NCBI GenBank assembly: GCA_024760905.1
Contig: CM045732.1
Coordinates: forward strand, 57,415,996 to 57,479,995
Reading direction: 5' to 3'
Length of the DNA stretch: 64,000 nt
Source: Plotosus lineatus
Lineage: Eukaryota; Chordata; Actinopteri; Siluriformes; Plotosidae
Shown here: piece by piece, positions 47,725 through 59,732 of the stretch
Layout: each line of letters starts with the position of its first letter
Position numbering within the stretch: position 1 is the stretch's first letter
Program-made: the position numbers and the translations under genes
Notes under the pieces: generated by a model
Databases searched by the model: none
The model's input: the letters and a program-made list of their open reading frames with translations, nothing else
Told to the model about the DNA's origin: nothing

Positions 47725-48887
47725 TTCGGCACTGATATGTGTGCAATGGTCCTTATTAATGTGTAGAGTCGGTTTACAGCTAAGGAAAAACCACAAGGAG
47801 CTATTAGTGAAATCCAGAAAAGTGCGAAAGTGAGAGTCAAGAACGGATTTCTTTTTGAGAATAGATGGTAAATGAGGTCCAATGTTCTTAATAAATTGTG
47901 AAGGATTACATCCTTCACCTCCTGAGGTAGGGTAGCTCACAAAAGTTATCCTGCTGGAGTTTGTCAGTAAACCAACAATGCAGCCAGCCTTTGTGCGACA
48001 GAGGCAATTTAACAGCTCAATGAGGGTAAGTGTTACAAAACATTTTCTTTAGTGAAATTTAATTAACGCAATAACAATGTTCAAAAAGGTACAAATCACT
48101 GGGGGACAGCAGGCTTGTCTCCACTTCCTCACATCTGTTCTGGACTGCTAGGATAATTAAAAGCAATGGTTCACCTATAAATGAAAAACTAAACGTATCA
48201 TTTATTCTGAATGATTGTGTTGTAGACTGGTAATACAAATGTTTACACGTTAAGAGATCCCTGTACCTTAAAAAGCATGATACACCACATAAATCCTTAA
48301 CATGTGATTACTGACTAGATGCTTCTCACTAGGCTATAATTATAAATCTATGTCACTATTTTGACCGATGTCCACATAAAAAGACATTTATCAACATTCA
48401 AAAATTAGCTTTTTCTTAGCATTTCATTGTAAGTAAATTATTGCGTATTATCAATATGCCTTTTCACTAAAATTTACAGACAGATAACATAATAAAAAAT
48501 GGTTTGCCAAAGGAAATACAGGGATCCCTCGCTACTTCACGCTTTAATTCATGTAGCTTCAGTGCATTTCGTTTTTTTTTTTTGTAATATTCATTCATTA
48601 AGAAAAATACCACAAAAACAAGGCCGATTATGCAACCACCCCCACCCCCCAAAAAAACAACACTAAACAAACACAAAACAAAAACGAACCCAAAACCTCC
48701 CATCAAAAGTAGTTACATTTTTGTGAGACGCGCATCTGTGTGTGTGCATGCGAGTGCGTCTGTATGTGTGTGTATTTATATTTTATTTACGTCTTATGCA
48801 TTATTTTTTATGTTTAATTGTTATTATAAGCATTTATAGCATCGAATATGTAGTTATTGATATTATATACACATATACATGTACATA

Positions 48888-49978
<1,091 letters not shown>

Positions 49979-50087
49979 TATACGTCAGTCAGGGAGGGTT
50001 GGGGGGGGTTGATCCTACTTCACGGAATTTGGTGGTCACGGGGTTGGATCTCAGTCCCAATTAACCACGGAAAGTGAGGGATCCCTA

Positions 50088-51079
50088 TATAGATTTTGCT
50101 GAAAATTCAGCATCATACAGCAAATCTGAGACAATAGATTGCTTCAGTATATTCTACACAAAAAGAAAATTTGTTTAGAGTTTTGGTATATTCTACATAA
50201 AAATAACAAAAAAGAAACAAAAATGGAATTTTCACAGTTTATTTTTACATTTTTTAAACAATTAAACATGTTTTTATAGAGGCAGGTTAGGTGAGCTCTG
50301 TGCACAGAGCACAAGCGTTGTGTAGCTAACATCTAATTAAGCTCATTAACAAGAGATTTAGTAAATATTACACAAAGGCATAAGTAAACCGCACTACTTA
50401 ACTGTGTATTTTTTATTCATTAAAAGATTTAGTATATGCTACATGCAAATACAAGAAAAGCAAACAAAAATGAGATTTGTATTGTAATGTTGTTCATATT
50501 TAAATCATGACAACTGTGATGCTACCAGCTCAAAGTAAGCATTCAAGTGACTTTGCTTGGTGGTAGCGGTGTCCTTTACTACATAATAAATGAAGATTAT
50601 GGACTTATGGTTTGTTTTTGTTTCATTGGTAAAAGTGTATTGTATTATTTGTTGATCAGTCATTGTTTTAACCTGAAAATACTCAAGAATAAACTTAAGA
50701 TTTATGTTGATGCAGTCATCATAATATATTATCAAATAAAATATAAAATAAAATTAGAACAAATGATACAATAAAAATACAATTCAAGCATAATCGTGGT
50801 TAAACTCAAAATAATAAGTGGAATGTTCAGTGTAATATTCAGAATATAATTACTAAAAAATAATATTCCAAATACATTCACAATACAGCATAAAATATGG
50901 ACTACTTCTTAACTGTTTATGCGAGTTGAGTACAAGGAAATTCCAGACCAAGGCTCCAGTTTAAGGCTGAGCTCTGTTTCAGACATTCTAAACCTTATAA
51001 GGTTCCTAGACACCTGTACAAAATATATAACATTAAGCACCAGCTTGAGATTTCTTTCAGAAGAAAGAAAGGCACTCAC
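50088..51079. other. sntg2 intron, right part
   Basis: Very AT-rich with short direct repeats (aaaatttgtttagagttttggtatattctacataaaaataac and variants near 50150-50215). No exon found between this and the exon at 51080. Confidence 0.4.
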
Positions 51080-51289
51080 CCCTGTTCTCTGAACCTCAAT
51101 AAAGACGGCTCTCTGGAAGGCTCTTTCCCAGAGTGCCAGCTCTGAACCCAGCTCCACACTGAAGCAGTAGCTTTGCCCATGACCCACCAAGACACTAAAG
51201 CTGAACCCCTCGCTGTCCCGCAGCTCACAGTCCTGCTGCAGGCCCACGCACAGCTTTGGTTGAATCCAGCAATCCTCAGCAATCCACAG
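51080..51289 (-). CDS. sntg2: Gamma-syntrophin exon, conserved ELGSELA block
   Basis: The 210-nt exon runs from ctatag|CTGTGG to ACAGGG|GTGAGT, phase 0. It encodes LWIAEDCWIQPKLCVGLQQD, then GHGQSYCFSVELGSELALWE and FQRAVFIEVQRTG. This is the end of the second PH half and start of the C-terminal region, diagnostic of gamma-syntrophins (human: VELGSELAMWEKSFQRATFMEVQRTG). Confidence 0.96.
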
Positions 51290-51423
51290 CTATAGAGAGA
51301 AACGCAGCCAACTCATTATACACTACTTGTTTATTTAAGGTGACCCTGCTTCTCACAAGCAGAACAGCCATTAGCACATACTGCTACTGGCATAAAATGC
51401 GAATAATAAAAATAGAATTTTAC

Positions 51424-51495
51424 CTTATGAACCTTGAAGAGAACCTCACAGAGGTTAAAGGTGGCCTCAGCTTGAGCCCAGTCTGACGTATCTGC
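51424..51495 (-). CDS. sntg2: Gamma-syntrophin exon
   Basis: This 72-nt phase-0 exon is bounded by cctcag|GCAGAT and CATAAG|GTAAAA. It encodes ADTSDWAQAEATFNLCEVLF and ends KVHK, aligning with the gamma-syntrophin DWxxAExTYNLCEVLFKVHK block of the PH region. It joins both neighbours without frame change. Confidence 0.93.
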
Positions 51496-52246
51496 CTGAG
51501 GGGGAAGAAAGTAAGAAAGTCATACTTGGTAGAGAGAAAGAAAACTGCACCGTGTGCTTAGCAGTTACAGTTTTAAAACCACTGTTGGTATTCTGTGGAA
51601 ATGTAGCTCAGCAAATTTTATGTGCAAATTTGCATATTTGTTTAATATCCTTCTGCAAGACCCACAGAGCTGAAACACTTACTTACATAACAATTTATTC
51701 TGAGTGTGTACCAAGAGCTGAACCGACACTGATATACAGATTTATCATATAAAATAAATAAACCGTTTTCACGATATAAGATCTATGCATATATTTATCA
51801 TCTATGTCAGTGTTAATAATAAATCTATTCAATAGTGTAATTATTTACAAAGACAAAGTATTGTGATTGCATTACTGTAGCAAAGAGTTTTTAGAACTCA
51901 GATAAACAGAAAAGCAATGCAAGCATGCATTTCAGTGGAGGAAATGAAATGATAAAACATTTGTCACAAATAACTTGTGTAATATTATAAGTGGTGGTAA
52001 TAGCTTTTCTTCTGTACAATCCATTAAAACTAATGGACTCATTATGTATGACGATGAAGGATGTACTGATATCCGCATAAGACCAGAGCTGCCAAAAGAT
52101 GTTTATGGAAGGAACATAGCCAAGCACATGACTGACTGCCCAATCCCTTTGACATAAAAGTGTCCTTGGGTGGGGTTGTGCTCTTTATGATTTATAATTG
52201 GTGTAGAAACTGTTTGGTCTTTTACATCACAGAGATATGGACTTAC

Positions 52247-52363
52247 AGGCGGGCCCCTGAGAATGTAGAGAGAAGAGCCTTTCAATGCCAGGAACTTGTA
52301 GCTTTGAACCTGGTTGGCAATGCTCCTGTGAAGGTGCTCACTCACCCAACCCATATGGATGAC
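52247..52363 (-). CDS. sntg2: Gamma-syntrophin exon, PH-region start (first recognised exon)
   Basis: The exon is bounded by tgtgcag|GTCATC and CCGCCT|GTAAGT, 117 nt, phase 0. It encodes VIHMGWVSEHL ... YKFLALKGSSLYILRGPP, matching the gamma-syntrophin segment VVHMGWVNEKL ... FLALKGPSFYVFSTPP. Syntrophins are cytoplasmic adaptors that bind dystrophin/dystrobrevin at the membrane through their PH and syntrophin-unique regions. Six exons in this window give the last 244 residues. Sntg2 rather than sntg1 is inferred from the adjacent tpo gene. Earlier exons (PDZ, first PH half) were not found between here and 64000. Confidence 0.9.
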
Positions 52364-52494
52364 CTGCACAGAAAAAAATCATGGGCAGGAAAATCAATTT
52401 TCCACAAACTGCAGAGAGAGTTTCACACACTGAGCCCCACACACACCATTGGCTTTAAGTGAATGAAAATGGGTTGCTTCCATATATATATGTA

Positions 52495-52497
<3 letters not shown>

Positions 52498-52560
<63 letters not shown>

Positions 52561-52606
52561 ATACATATACATATAAACACACACAAACACACACACACAC
52601 ACACAC
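52498..52606. repeat. (CA)n array
   Basis: About 60 bp of pure CA, then interrupted CA/TA repeats, directly before the 52606 MITE and just beyond the first recognised sntg2 exon. Confidence 0.95.
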
Positions 52607-53228
52607 GGGGATCCCTTGCTACTTCGCGCTTCAATTCATGTGGCTTCAGTGCATCACGTTGATTTTTTTTTTTTTTTTTTAAATACAGTATTCAAAGCTG
52701 TCAGCGTGTTTCTGTCCCTTGCTAAAGGGTTGTGACAGGAAGGGCATCTGACATAAAAACCTCTGCTAAATCAAATGTGCGAATCAGATGATTCGCTGTG
52801 GTGACTCCCGAGAAAGGGAAAAAGCCGAAAGGAAAAGAGGAGTTTTCATCGAATTAAAAAAAAAAAAAAAGGAAATGAAGGAAGAATAGGGGGGGGGGGG
52901 AGTTAAGGAAAATGCTACAAAAACAAGCCCAATTATGCAAAAAAAAACAAAAAACAAAAATAAAAACCCATAAACAAACACAAAACAAAAAACACCTCAA
53001 AACCTCCCATCACAACCAGTTAATTTTTGTGATGTGCGCATCTGCATGCATGTGCACTCACGCATCTGTATGTGTGTGTATTTATATTTTATTTACATCT
53101 TATGCATTATTTTTGAATGTTTAATTTATTGATATTATATACACATATACCATACATGTATGTATATGTCAGTCGGGGGGGGGGTGATCCAGCTTTGCGG
53201 AATTCGGTGGTCGCTTGGGGATCTCGTA
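52606..53228. mobile_element. MITE, CAGGGATCCCTCGC family (copy 3), degraded
   Basis: It starts CGGGGATCCCTTGCTACTTC directly after a (CA)n run and ends near CGGTGGTCGCTTGGGGATCT beside a microsatellite, so its right TIR is largely lost. A 5'-truncated SINE tail (52693-52838) is inserted in it. Confidence 0.65.
52693..52838 (+). mobile_element. SINE tail fragment, RTE type (copy 6)
   Basis: Only the tail from GCTGTCAGCGTGTTTCTGTC to AAAAAGCCGAAAGGAAAAG is present, inside the 52606-53228 MITE. It is 5'-truncated near the body/tail junction. Confidence 0.75.
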
Positions 53229-53264
53229 CATGTATGTATGTGTATGTATGTATATACACGTATA

Positions 53265-53266
53265 CT

Positions 53267-53356
<90 letters not shown>

Positions 53357-53357
53357 T
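53265..53357. repeat. (CA)n(TA)n array
   Basis: CA repeats then about 70 bp TA. It ends where the Tc1-like element at 53358 starts. Confidence 0.95.
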
Positions 53358-54478
53358 AGTTGTGTTCAAAATAACAGTAGTCAGGCATCACTAACCTGAT
53401 CAATCAGTGAGGAAAATAGGTCATTCTAGACATTGTTCATAAGAATATCCAACCTTGATTAAAGAGTTGATTGGAGAGGGGAAAACATACAAAGAAGTGC
53501 ATAAAATGAGAGGCTGCCCAGCAAAAATGATCCCAAATGCTTTAAAATGGCAACCAAAACATGAAAGACGTGGAAGAAAGTGAAACGCTACCATTTGATG
53601 GATCAAAGAAGAGCCAAAATGGGAAGGACTCAGCCAACAATCAGAACCAGGAAGATCTAAGAAGGTCTAAGGTTACCTGTGAGTCCTGTTATAATTAGAA
53701 GGCACCTAAGTGAAGCCAAGCAGTCGGCAACAAGCCCCCACAAAGTCCCACTGTTGAAAAAAAAGACGTGCTGGAGAGGTCACAATGTGCCAAAGAGCAC
53801 ACTGACTGGCCTAAACAGAAACGGCGCAACATTTTGTGAAGTGATGAAAGTAAGATTGTTCTTTTTCAGTCTCGTGGCATGAGACAGTTTGTCAGACAAC
53901 CCCCAAACACTGAATTCAAGCCACAGTACACAGAAGTCAGAGAAGCCTGGTGGCGCAAGCGTCATGATGTGGGGCTGATTCTCAGACTACGGTGTTGGGC
54001 CTATTTATCATATACAACGGATCATGGACCAGTTTGAATACATCAGTATACCTGAAGAGGTCATGCTGCCTTATGCTGAAGAGAAAATGCCCTTGAAATG
54101 GGTGTTTCATCAAAACAACAATCCAAAACACACAAGTAAACAAACAACATCTTGGTTCCAGAACAACAAGGTTGAGGTTATGGATCCCCGGACCTTAATC
54201 CAAGAGAAAACTTGTGGTGTGACATCAAAAATGCAATTTCTGAGGCAAAACCAAGAAATACAGAAGAACTGGAAAAGGGCTGGAAAAGCTGTTCACAGGT
54301 GCCAATAGTTGTCGACTCCATACACACAGATAAACAGCAGCTCTCAGAAACAGTGGTTATACAACTAAATATCAGTTCAGTGATTCAAAGGAAAACTAAA
54401 TCTGAAACCATTTTTTAGTTTATACAGTGAATGTTTGAGTTTGTAAACAAGAAAGCAGACACTGATATTTTTAACAGG
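53358..54478 (+). mobile_element. Tc1-like transposon, degraded transposase
   Basis: It begins AGTTGTGTTCAAAATAACAG after a TA array and ends near CACTGATATTTTTAACAGG. Coding relics include HLSEAKQSATSPHKVPLLKK, VHQNNNPKHTS-like PLKWVFHQNNNPKHTSKQTT and DIKNAISEAKPRNTEELEKG, in shifted frames. It is the same family as 9880-11087. Confidence 0.75.
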
Positions 54479-54677
54479 CTAATATTCACTTTTCTTCAAT
54501 TTCTTTGAAGGAATAACACAAATTTAATATTTTCTTCATGGTTTGATTTAAAATACAATGTGTAGTGTGCATTTGTACGTATGAAAATAAAATCTACTAT
54601 AAGGATTTTAGACCTTATTCAGGTCCGATTTGAGGGATTGATCAGATTAGTGATGTGTGACTGTTATCATTTTGAAC

Positions 54678-54716
<39 letters not shown>

Positions 54717-54737
54717 ATATATATATATATATATATG

Positions 54738-55321
54738 CAGGGATCTCGCATTACTTCGCGCTTCAATTAATGCAGCTTCTGTGCATCGCAGATTTTTTAA
54801 AAATAAAAATAAATAAATATTCACTCAATTAAAAAAATAAGTAAATTAAGGAAGAATATGGGGAAAAGTTAAGGAAAATGCCACAAAAACAAGGCCAATT
54901 ATGCAAAAAAAAAACAACCCTAAACCAACACAAAACAAAAAACAACCCAAAATCTCCCATCAAAACCATCAACTATCCGAGGTCGAAAGTGAAAGTGGAA
55001 TGAAATTGAAGAACAAATAAAAATGGAATAAAATCTATAGAAAGATATATCATAAGTATAAGTATTAAATTTGATTAAACATTATTCTGAGGTACACTTA
55101 ATACTAGGCTCCAGCAGTGGGGCGTGGCTGACACGGAGGTCCAGGAAGAGAAGCAGAATGATGCATTTCTGAACTCCAAAACTTTCGAAGAAGAAACAAA
55201 TTGACTCCAGTATTATAATGAACTGGATAAAAGTGAAACTCTCTGTAAATCTGATCCGCTGTGCTGCGCTTGAGAGGAACCAGGAGTTTAAACACGGGAC
55301 ATAATGATATGGACATATGAT

Positions 55322-55363
<42 letters not shown>

Positions 55364-55849
55364 GAGAGAGAGAAATTGTATACGGTACAAACTCGTATAG
55401 GTTACTGATACAAGGTTTAAACATACATTCCCCTCTAAAGATTTCCTTGTAACGACTTACAAATTCATCTAACTGGCCGGAACCTAATTTGTTTGTAAGC
55501 TGGGGAGCGTCTGTACCAACACTGTTGCATCTGTGTGTGCACGCGCATCTGCATGCATGTGTGCGCGCACATATGCATGTGTGCATGCATGTGTGCGCGC
55601 ACGCGTGTATGTATGAATGTGTCATCTCCTGCAGTTCCATCTGTATGTGTGTGTATTTATATTTTATTTACATCTTATGTTAGTCTTTTATTTCATTTAC
55701 AGCATTGAATATGTATTTATTGATATTATATACACATATACATGTATTTATACATCAGTGGGAGGGTTAGGGTGAGGGTGATTTTGCAGATGTCGATGGT
55801 CGCGTGGGGATGTCAGTCCCAATTAACCGCAGAAAGTGAGGGATCCCTG
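54738..55849. mobile_element. MITE, CAGGGATCCCTCGC family (copy 4), with insertion
   Basis: The ends are CAGGGATCTCGCATTACTTC and GAAAGTGAGGGATCCCTG. Its body matches the other copies up to about 54965 and from about 55515, with a foreign insert between. Confidence 0.7.
54966..55514. mobile_element. Insertion in a CAGGGATCCC element ending in a Tigger-like TIR
   Basis: Sequence absent from the other CAGGGATCCC copies interrupts this one. Its right end, GTAAGCTGGGGAGCGTCTGT preceded by ggccggaac, matches the CAGACGCTCCCC family end. The left boundary is unclear. It contains a (GA)n run at 55327-55373 and no recognisable gene; the 102-codon minus ORF here has no family resemblance I can see. 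Confidence 0.45.
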
Positions 55850-55854
55850 TGTAA

Positions 55855-55902
<48 letters not shown>

Positions 55903-55904
<2 letters not shown>

Positions 55905-57355
55905 TTCTCAAAAAATTTGCATATTATTTTCATTATTATCATTATTTTCTGGAATGTACTGATAAAAATTAAACTTTCATATGTTTTAGATTCATTGCAC
56001 ACCAACTGAAGTATTTCAGGTCTTTTATTGTTTTAATACTGATGATTTTGGCATACAGCTCATGAAAACCCAAAAATTCCTATCTCAAAAAATTAGCATA
56101 TCATGTTCAGGTAGTCTAAACGAGCCATTAACCGAATCATCTGAATCAACCAATTAACTCTAAACACCTGCAAAAGATTCCTGAGGCTTTTAAAAACTCC
56201 CAGCCTGATTCATTACTCAAAACCGCAATCATGGGTAAGACTGCCGACCTGACTGCTGTCCAGAAGGCCAACATTGACACCATCAAGCAAGAGGTTAAGA
56301 CACAGAAAGAAATCTCTCAGCGAATAGGCTGTTCCCAGAGTGCTGCATCAAGGCACCTCAGTGGGACGTCTGTGGGAAGGGCCGATTCCAGACCTTGGGG
56401 GACCTGTGGAAGCAGTGGATTGGGCTACAGGTGCCGCATTTCCCAGGTCAAGGCACTTTTGAACCAGAAACAGCGGCAGAAGCGCCTGACCTGGGCTACA
56501 GAAAAGCAGCACTGGACTGCTGCTCAGTGGTCCAAAGTACTTTTTTCGGATGAAAGCAAATTTTGCACGTCATTCGGAAATCAAGGTGCCAGAGTCTGGA
56601 GGAAGACTGGGGAGAAGGAAATGCCAAAATGCCTGAAGTCCAGTGTCAAGTACCCACAGTCAGTGATGGTCTGGGGTGCCATGTCAGCTGCTGGTGTTGG
56701 TCCACTGTGTTTTATCAAGGGCAGGGTCAATGCAGCGAGCTATCAGGAGATTTTGGAGCACTTCATGCTCCATCTGCTGAAAATCTTTATGGAGATGAAG
56801 ATTTCATTTTTCAGCACGACCTGGCACCTGCTCACAGTGCCAAAACCACTGCTAAATGGTTTACTGACCATGGTATTACTTTGCTCAATTGACCTGCCAA
56901 CTCTCCTGACCTGAACCTCATAGAGAATCTGTGGGATATTGTGAAGAGAAAGTTCAGAGACACCAGACCCAACACTGTGGATGAGCTTAAGGCCGCTATC
57001 GAAGCATCCTGGGCCTCAGGCTCATGCCACGCCGCATTGAAGCAGTCATTTCTGCAAAAGGATTCCCGACCAAGTAATGAGTGCATAACTGAACATAATT
57101 ATTTGAAGCTTGACCTTTTTTGTATTAAAAACACTTTTTTTTATTGGTCAGATGGAATGTGCTAATTTTTTGAGATGGGAATTTTGGGTTTTCATGAGCT
57201 GTATGCCAAAATCATCAGTATTAATACAAGAAAAGACCTGAAATATTTCAGTTGGTGCGCAATGAAGCTAAAATATATGAAAGTTTAATTTTTATCAGTA
57301 CATTACAGAAAATAATGAACTTTATCACAATATGCTAATTTTTTGAGAAGGACAG
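55903..57355 (+). mobile_element. Tc1-like transposon, nearly full length, inactive
   Basis: The ends are CCTTCTCAAAAAATTTGCAT and the inverse of CTGTCCTTCTCAAAAAATTA. A second inner repeat (CTCAAAAAATTAGCATATCA near 56085 and CTAATTTTTTGAGATGGGAA near 57161) gives the IR/DR-like double structure common in fish Tc1 elements. It is flanked by (AT)n arrays. Confidence 0.85.
56231..57120 (+). pseudogene. Tc1-type transposase, disrupted
   Basis: The ORF opens MGKTADLTAVQKANIDTIKQ and includes QKEISQRIGCSQSAASRHLS (helix-turn-helix). An internal deletion then joins GTSVGRADSRPWG out of register. The catalytic core is recognisable: VLFSDESKF (first Asp) and DLAPAHSAKTTAKWF (second Asp). NSPDLNLIENLWDIV carries the Glu, but it lies in another frame after a stop (LLN*). 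The DDE residues therefore survive but the frame does not. Confidence 0.85.
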
Positions 57356-57712
57356 GATATATATATATACAGTCAGCCCCCGTTTACGAAATTAATCCCT
57401 TCCAGCGCCTTTTCCGTAACGTGGGAGGTTCATCAGTAGGGGTCGCATTTTACATGTTAAACGCCTGATTCGTTCCAAAGCTCCAGTCTTTGGACTGGAT
57501 AAACCCCATAAACCCTTTAAAAGTTATAAAAGTACATCAATTTCGTATAAAATACGTGTTAAAAGTAAAAGAAATTTATTTATTAAACCATTTAAACATT
57601 TTATTAACATATTAAACAATTTTATTCACATATTTATGAATTAAACCATTATTAAACATTTTTTATTAACACACACACACACACACACACACACACCTGT
57701 CTCTCTCTATCG

Positions 57713-57752
<40 letters not shown>

Positions 57753-57778
57753 CACACTTGCGCACTACATGTCTTGTC

Positions 57779-57980
57779 TTCTTCTTTTCCTTTCGGCTTT
57801 TCCCTTCAGGGGTCGCCACAACAAACCATCCGCCTCCATCTCACCTGATCCTCTGTATCTTCTACTCTTACTCCAACTACCTTCATGTCCTCCTTCACCA
57901 CATCCATAAATCTTCTCTTCTCTATTTCCTCTAGACCTTCTGCCTGGTAGTTCTAACCTTAACATCCTACTACCAATATA
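57779..57980 (-). mobile_element. RTE-type LINE 3' fragment
   Basis: On the minus strand this matches the LINE 3' end at 60168-60362 (CATCCTACTACCAATATA on the plus strand, through GGGGTCGCCACAAC). It ends abruptly at ACCAATATAC, where the THAP/SAP element begins. It lies inside the 57370-60157 element. Confidence 0.75.
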
Positions 57981-58146
57981 CACAAGACGTGAAATAGACA
58001 CAAATCGTATTACGACTGCGCATGTGCGGGGAACAGTTGATCCAAGGGTCACTGATACCAAACTTTATTGCAGCCACTTGCTGTTGTATGGAAACACATC
58101 CGAACAACTGCCGATTAAAGTCTGCCTTAAGCTTTAAATTATCGAC

Positions 58147-58490
58147 ATGCCAGGTGTGCATTGTGCCGTAGTGATCTGTGGGAACGGCATGTATCATCTC
58201 GAGCATTGGAAAAGCTAGTTTGCAGTCTACTTGCCTGGAAATTTTGGACTCACGTGTGTACATGTCTGCTGCCGTTCACGGTATTTACCTTCCTCACCGA
58301 GCTGAAGGATCCGGAGGGACGCACACGCTGGATTAAAGCAGTAAATTTAGAATTAAAGTGTTCTTTATTCGAATTCATAGACCCTATAGACTACATTACC
58401 TTTTATTTACCTGTTAATTTACCACAAAAATCAGCGATGCCAAATTATATATGTAAATTATTACACATCACAGACTTAGATCTTGAAAAT
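58147..58490 (+). pseudogene. THAP-like zinc-finger ORF remnant
   Basis: Starting at ATG 58147 the frame reads MPGVHCAVVICGNGMYHLEH then stops. One base of frame shift near 58210 continues it as KLVCSLLAWKFWTHVCTCLL and TVFTFLTELKDPEGRTRWIK. The C-x4-C start, Pro-rich spacing and W-I-K-A-V-N segment resemble THAP-type zinc fingers found in fish transposon proteins. The C-terminal Cys-His pair of a full THAP domain is not visible, so this is a broken N-terminus. Confidence 0.5.
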
Positions 58491-58506
58491 TACTGTTATG
58501 TTAATG

Positions 58507-59224
58507 CAGTGCTTCTCAAATAGTGGGGCGCGCCCCCCCAGGGGGGGCGCGATGGGATGCTGAGGGGGGCGCGTGTGACCCAGGAGAACATGCTTTTTTT
58601 TCCGCCGTACTACAAGAAAGTGTAATTGCACATCCACTCCAGTAGTTGGCAGTGGCGCCCTCATTGCACATTGAGCAGGAGCTGAGAGTTGCAGTGTCAT
58701 GCTTCAAACCTCGCTTTGAGAAGCTGTGAGCTGCAAAACGTGCTCATTGTAGCCATTAATCTTGGCTTCCTCATTTTGAGAAAAAAAAAAAATCAGCACA
58801 AATTGTTCTATTTGTTCTTGTTTTGTAGGTTAAAGTGTTTATATATTGTGCTCCTGAGTTAATGTTTCTGAAGTCAATTTGAATTAATTATTTATTGATT
58901 TTATTTTCAGCAGCAAATGGTGTGGTAAGTTTGTCAAAATGTAACAAGGATATTATTATTTTTAAATTTAAGGCAAATTGATGCACTTTCTTTTACAGAC
59001 TAATAAAAAATGTTAAAAGTTATTCTTGTAAGTTGAACTATATCTCTTTCTTTTTGTTTTATTTATGTTAACAAGGATACGATATAATGAAGAGATATAT
59101 CTGTAACTATATTATAGAAAAAAGTTATAATTTATAGTTGCGGCGGAAAGTGGGTGGTGGGGGGGGCGCGAATTGTTTTCTTCTTGCTAGGGGGGGCGTA
59201 ACAGAAAATAATTGAGAAGCACTG
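58507..59224. mobile_element. hAT-type nonautonomous element with perfect 8-bp TSD
   Basis: The ends are CAGTGCTTCTCAAATAGTGG and, inverted, CAGTGCTTCTCAATTATTTT. The target duplication tgttaatg is identical at 58499-58506 and 59225-59232. G-runs flank both ends (ggggggcgcg). No transposase is encoded. A relative with the same ends lies at 28440-28983. It interrupts the THAP/SAP element. Confidence 0.9.
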
Positions 59225-59243
59225 TGTTAATGTGTAAAATAGA

Positions 59244-59732
59244 CTAACAAGAGCTGTCAGATCTCTCGGTGCAGCTGTAAAACTTGTATTTACCTTCTTT
59301 GTAGTCATTATGAAGTTGCGCTAATTGGGGTGCCTGGTCCTTCATTATCAAAATATCCGCTATGTCAGCGTACATACACAGCGGCCACTTTGATAAGGCG
59401 TCATTTTCTGTCGTCCAGCCATCTCCAAGTTCCAAGGGCTCGGAAATTGTCACGATTTGCTCATCCACTTCAAAAGTCAACAAGCTGGCATAGTCACGTT
59501 GAACTTATTTAGATTCTTCAGCCTTTGACAAAACTATCGGCAGTTTTTGTAACGTCACCGCAAATGCAAGCACAACAAGTTCCTCTTTATGCTCGCGGGA
59601 ACAACCGGGAAGACCCCTACGTACACAATAAGCCCGAAGGTCGGAAACTTTCCATAAATTAAATGCATCGATAGTGCAGTTCTCATCCACATCAAGGTTT
59701 ACTTCCGCCACGTTTGGTAGTTGAGATCCCAT
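59244..59732 (-). pseudogene. SAP-domain / SWIM-YqaJ-type protein exon with an in-frame stop
   Basis: From ATG 59732 the frame encodes MGSQLPNVAEVNLD, then LWKVSDLRAYCVRRGLPGCS and EHKEELVVLAF, a SAP-like helix-turn-helix DNA-binding motif. One TAA at about 59515 interrupts it. In the same frame it resumes with LLTFEVDEQIVTISEPLELG, then DGWTTENDALSKWPL and LHNDYKEGKYKFYSC. The last part resembles the region before the SWIM zinc finger in fish proteins with SAP, SWIM and YqaJ-nuclease domains. A donor-like AAAGAAG|GTAAAT follows DYKEG. The SWIM and YqaJ parts are missing. Confidence 0.55.

Noticed and set aside
55082..55390. 102-codon minus-strand ORF as a possible syntrophin exon
   Set aside because: Lies within a transposon insertion, includes (GA)n repeat codons, and does not match any syntrophin block.
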